Shown here: in pieces, positions 60,781 to 64,000 of the stretch
Layout of the letters: each line of letters begins with the position of its first letter
Numbering within the stretch: the stretch's first letter is position 1
NCBI GenBank assembly: GCA_036873755.1
Contig: JAVTVY010019034.1
Location: 1 to 64,000 of the forward strand
Origin: Hanleya hanleyi
Lineage: Eukaryota > Mollusca > Polyplacophora > Lepidopleurida > Hanleyidae
Direction of reading: 5' to 3'
Length of the DNA: 64,000 nt
The notes under the pieces: generated by a model
The model's input: only the letters and a program-made list of their open reading frames with translations
Database searches by the model: none
Told to the model about the DNA's origin: nothing
Position numbers and translations under genes: made by a program

Positions 60781-61440
60781 TTTTCACGTGGTTGTTCTCA
60801 CGTAGTTGTTGTTATTTATTGTTGAATAAAAAAACAAAATGAGACCTCACCAAAAAAAACCTGTCTTGTTTGTTTCCTATATAAGCATAAAACAAGCGGC
60901 CATGAAGGCTATAACATACATGTGGGGATTCGGTCAAAGTGGCCTTGAACACCGTTAAGAAAGTAGCCAATCAGTGGCCTAGGATGGGGCCAAATGTAAC
61001 CAATCAACGCCCAGAAAACAATGCAAGAGCACTGCAGTAAAATAGAGAGCTAATGAAATCAGCCCACAGACCAAGCACTTGTTTTGGTCTAGGTTAAAAG
61101 CGGGCATTGCAGCACAAATCTTTTGACGAGGAGTTACAAGCTACAAGAGCAACAGGTGGAGTGATAAACTATAGAGGTTCGAGGTGCGGGTAAAGATCAG
61201 GAAGACGGTGAATGGAGACTCGTCCAACACCTATAGATTATGTTTATTACTATGAGTTCCATGGTTTCGTGTGTTTTTTCGTGCCAATACGGTTCTGGGG
61301 AAAACTGAGGGTTCCCCACTGGCCATTTAACATGGGCATAGTGCTGGCGATATTGTGGGGGACCCTGTGCATGGGTGCTTCGGGAAGGCGGATGAAGGCT
61401 ATCTATTGATCCGAAGAGGGCCGAACCTAGCCGGAAGGGG
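60781..61440. other. Region of B where the polymerase gene would be expected
   Basis: No PolB motif is present. AATAAA near 60,823 may serve the capsid transcripts. The polymerase seems to have been deleted. Confidence 0.5.
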
Positions 61441-61449
61441 GACCTTTGA

Positions 61450-62551
61450 CCTTTTGACCTGGATGTGACCTTTGATCTTTTGACCCGAAATTTACCCGCG
61501 CACTTGCGGATAACCCGCGCGCGCGTGCGGCCGGATAACCCGCGCAGGCGTGCGGCCGGTCCGGGCCGGGGAAAACCCGGATGGAAAATCCGGACCATAC
61601 GTCTAAGGTCTAAGGAAAAATTGGAACTCTTCTGTGTTCGGAGGCATTTTTTTCTGGTCATTCTGAAAACCGGAAGTGACGTCACACAATTGCGCAGACC
61701 CACCAAACCATGTGACCTGCGCAGTAACCTACATGGAAAAACCCCGGATGTAAGATGAGTACCCTAATTTTACATGCACCCACCCATGCACAGGCCCCGA
61801 TAAACCCGGAGACCGATATTAGCCCCAACTAGACAGGGTTGATAGCAGTATTCCCCTATTGTAGGCGTAAAGTCCGTGATCCGCTTTTTATATTTTATTT
61901 TATATATCCACCCATGCACCCAGACCCTGATAAGCCCGGGGATCGATATTAGCCCTTTGGGATAGGGTTGATAGGGGTTTTCCTCTATTGTAGGGGTAAA
62001 GTCCGTGTTCCGCTTTTTATATTTTCGGGACAAATCCTAAATTTACATACACCCACTCCCCCACCCAACCTCTCTCAGCAAGCCCCGATAAGCCAGGGAC
62101 CGATATTAGCCCTTTGGGATAGGGTTGATAGGAGTTTTCCCCTATTGTAGGGATAAAGCCAGTGTTCCGCTTTTTATATTTTCGGGGACAAATCCTAATT
62201 TTACATGCACCCACCCATGACTGGATAGCCCTGGAGGAGCGCTTCACTTTGACACCTCACTCGACCCAATCAGTCCATTAGGGGCCCCTCTCGCCCCTGA
62301 AGCTTGCCGAACATTCTCACGAAAACCCACGTATTTGGGACTACTTTCTGTCCGCGGAGGCAGACCGCATCACCGCGGAGGAATACATGCCCCAAGGTCA
62401 CGCCCGATTCACGCAGACCGTGAGTGACGTCATACTTGCGCAGAACACTCCTGCGCACACCTCCCCATGACCTCCACGAAACCTCCACTTTCACTTTCTC
62501 GCGCATGCGCACTGAACCAAATACGAGTGAATATGCTTGCTGTATACTACT
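61450..62551 (-). repeat. Right terminal inverted repeat of element B
   Basis: Mirror of 47,947-49,220, with CGGATAACCCGCGCG words, TTGGAACTCTTCTGTGTT (61,620), CCGGAAGTGACGTCAC, TAAAGTCCGTG..CCGCTTTTTATATTTT units and an NRF1 site (CGCGCATGCGCAC near 62,500). Confidence 0.85.
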
Positions 62552-63240
62552 GTCCACCATTCACTCCAACCCGACAGGCACATTTAAATCTACACAAACA
62601 ACGCTTTTTCTCACAACTTCTCTTTCATACTGCTAAAGTCAAAGGTCCGAGAGTGTGGAACTCCCTCCCTCCCCATCTCAAATCAAAACACATCACTGTC
62701 GCTCTTCAAATCTCGTCTGAAAGACCACCTCATCAACTCATGGCCCTTGCACTCCTCTTAGTTCCAACAGTTCCATCAGTTAAATCTTAGCTGCTCTTAT
62801 AAGTGGAATAGCCTCCCTCGACAACTCTCTCTTAAAGCTCTGTACAGGTTCTATCTCATGTATGTCCTGGCGTACACAGGTACAGGCTTCAACCCAATTA
62901 TTATATGTTTTATACGTTTATACTGAACTGGCTAAAAACTTGATTTGGTTACAGTCACCCATCTGTTATTTCAGGCACCAAATGAGAAAACTGTTTCTAA
63001 TATAAAAACACACTGCCATTTTCTTTGCTATATAGCCTTGACTTTCCATCTAATCCTCAGGTTGCATTGTCACAATTTACTTGTTGTATATATACCCTTG
63101 GGATAGAACAAGCCCTCTATGGGCTCTATTCCCGCCTTCTGTACGGTTAAATACATTATATACATTTACGATTTAATAATTTATGTTAACCTGATACTAA
63201 GGTGAATAAAGGTTCAATTCAATTAAAAAAAAATGGAAGG
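62552..63240 (+). pseudogene. LINE-like 3' end, right of element B
   Basis: It continues the frame broken at 47,946. It has the non-LTR ORF2-end signature GPRVWNSLPPHLKS with a frameshift, then a long 3' region ending in AATAAAGG and an A-run at 63,223-63,232. I did not find catalytic reverse-transcriptase motifs. Confidence 0.55.
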
Positions 63241-64000
63241 CAATTTGAAATTTTATTTTTATTCTGATATTCAATTTGTTTTTAATTTCGGTGGGCCCGT
63301 GAAACACAAAGTAAAGTTGATGTTGCCTCACATTGGGTTTCGTCCATTGGTAAAGACACACCCTTCTCAGAGGCAATACTAACAGGGATGATTCCCGATT
63401 GCTTAGATCCTCCATGGGTGTATGCCCCACCGTCTGTCCAATCCTTAAGAAAATTGCCACACCACACCCACAGGCCGTCTGGTAGAAATCCTGTGATAAC
63501 AAAAGAAGTAGCCAGATATTCTTATATATGTTTTAATGCACTGCAGTATTAGCCCTTGTATATCATAATCTGACATCACAAGTATAACCCAAGGCACCCA
63601 TGAGAACGCTAGATCATCAGTGATTTATTCAAATGTATAATTGTTGTCTTTGTTTGCGTCTGTCAGCTTTGATATTGTCTATGATGTTAACACATTGTTT
63701 TTATGCTTCTTGTATGATGTTTATTTTAATGTCCTATTGTTTTTAGTGTCTTAATTGTTCTGTCTCAATGTCTGACGGTTTAATGTACTCATGTTCTATT
63801 TGTTTTAATGTATGTTTTATATGTATGCATCGCAATAACTGAGCAATAAATCTATCTACCTATTAGAGGGTGTGCCAAAATTAGAGAGATCTAAAGCCCT
63901 GTAAGTACCAATTTATGTGTTACACATGTATTCGGGGAAATGCTCTTCTCCCGTGTTTCACACCAGCTTTCATATTTCTTGATAATAAAGTTCAGGTTGA
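63241..64000. other. Host-like sequence, no gene recognised
   Basis: AT-rich with short open frames only. Confidence 0.45.

Larger units (their letters stand above)
47947..62551 (+). mobile_element. Element B, decayed Polinton
   Basis: 14.6 kb between AGCAGTATACAGCAA and TTGCTGTATACTACT, flanked by GTCCAC duplications (47,941-47,946 and 62,552-62,557). Inverted repeats of about 1.0-1.3 kb bound it. The gene order integrase, membrane protein, ATPase, virion proteins, capsids and protease matches element A on the other strand. The polymerase catalytic region is absent; only the zinc-finger/PolB-N remnant is present. Nearly every gene carries stops or shifts, so it is defective. Confidence 0.92.

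Overview
The window looks like nuclear DNA of an invertebrate animal, probably a marine lophotrochozoan such as a mollusc. The taxon is an inference: the evidence is spliced SET-domain exons with GT/AG borders, long microsatellites, a LINE remnant and animal-type Polinton/Maverick (adintovirus-like) elements. Host sequence occupies about 1-7,500, 13,588-13,870, 46,564-47,940 and 62,558-64,000. At 5,595-2,941 it holds three phase-compatible exons of a KMT5A-like SET methyltransferase gene on the minus strand.

Most of the rest is a nest of Polinton-type elements. Their ends begin AGTAGT or a close variant, and three are bounded by perfect 6-bp target duplications. Element A (28,927-46,515, TSD GACGCT) is nearly complete. 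It has a plus-strand protein-primed DNA polymerase and a tRNA-Leu gene, then a minus-strand virion and integration block: protease, major capsid, pVI/pX-like protein, penton, two conserved virion proteins, packaging ATPase, a Ser/Thr-rich membrane protein and a chromodomain integrase. Next come three PC4-like genes, a plus-strand RING ORF and a minus-strand CARD-PC4 gene. Element B (47,947-62,551, TSD GTCCAC) is a decayed relative with the same gene order on the plus strand; it lacks the polymerase catalytic region, its integrase is broken by a 1.8-kb tandem array, and it sits in a LINE remnant. Element D (13,877-46,563) is an older deletion derivative that keeps only PC4-like genes, a small tail-anchored protein and 52 codons of integrase. 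A is inserted in D's right terminal repeat and element C in one of D's PC4-like genes. Element C (16,253-23,506, TSD GTGGGC) is one long palindrome. Each arm carries a zinc-finger/packaging-ATPase gene and a second zinc-finger gene, and each arm has kept a different one intact. Element E (about 9,460-13,587, left end unresolved) carries a zinc-finger protein fused to the N-terminal domain of the Polinton polymerase.

The element genes fit a virus-like life cycle: integrase for insertion, PolB for replication, ATPase, protease and capsid proteins for virions, and PC4-like, CARD and RING proteins as probable regulators or host-interaction factors. The terminal repeats are packed with motifs typical of animal housekeeping promoters: NRF1 (TGCGCATGCGCA), YY1 (AAGATGGCGGC), ETS (CCGGAAGT) and CRE (TGACGTCA). 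A conserved stem-loop precedes polyadenylation signals in three of the elements. The most novel points are the palindromic ATPase element C, the CARD-PC4 protein, the PC4-like gene cluster, the detached zinc-finger/PolB-N-domain gene and the shared 3' stem-loop.
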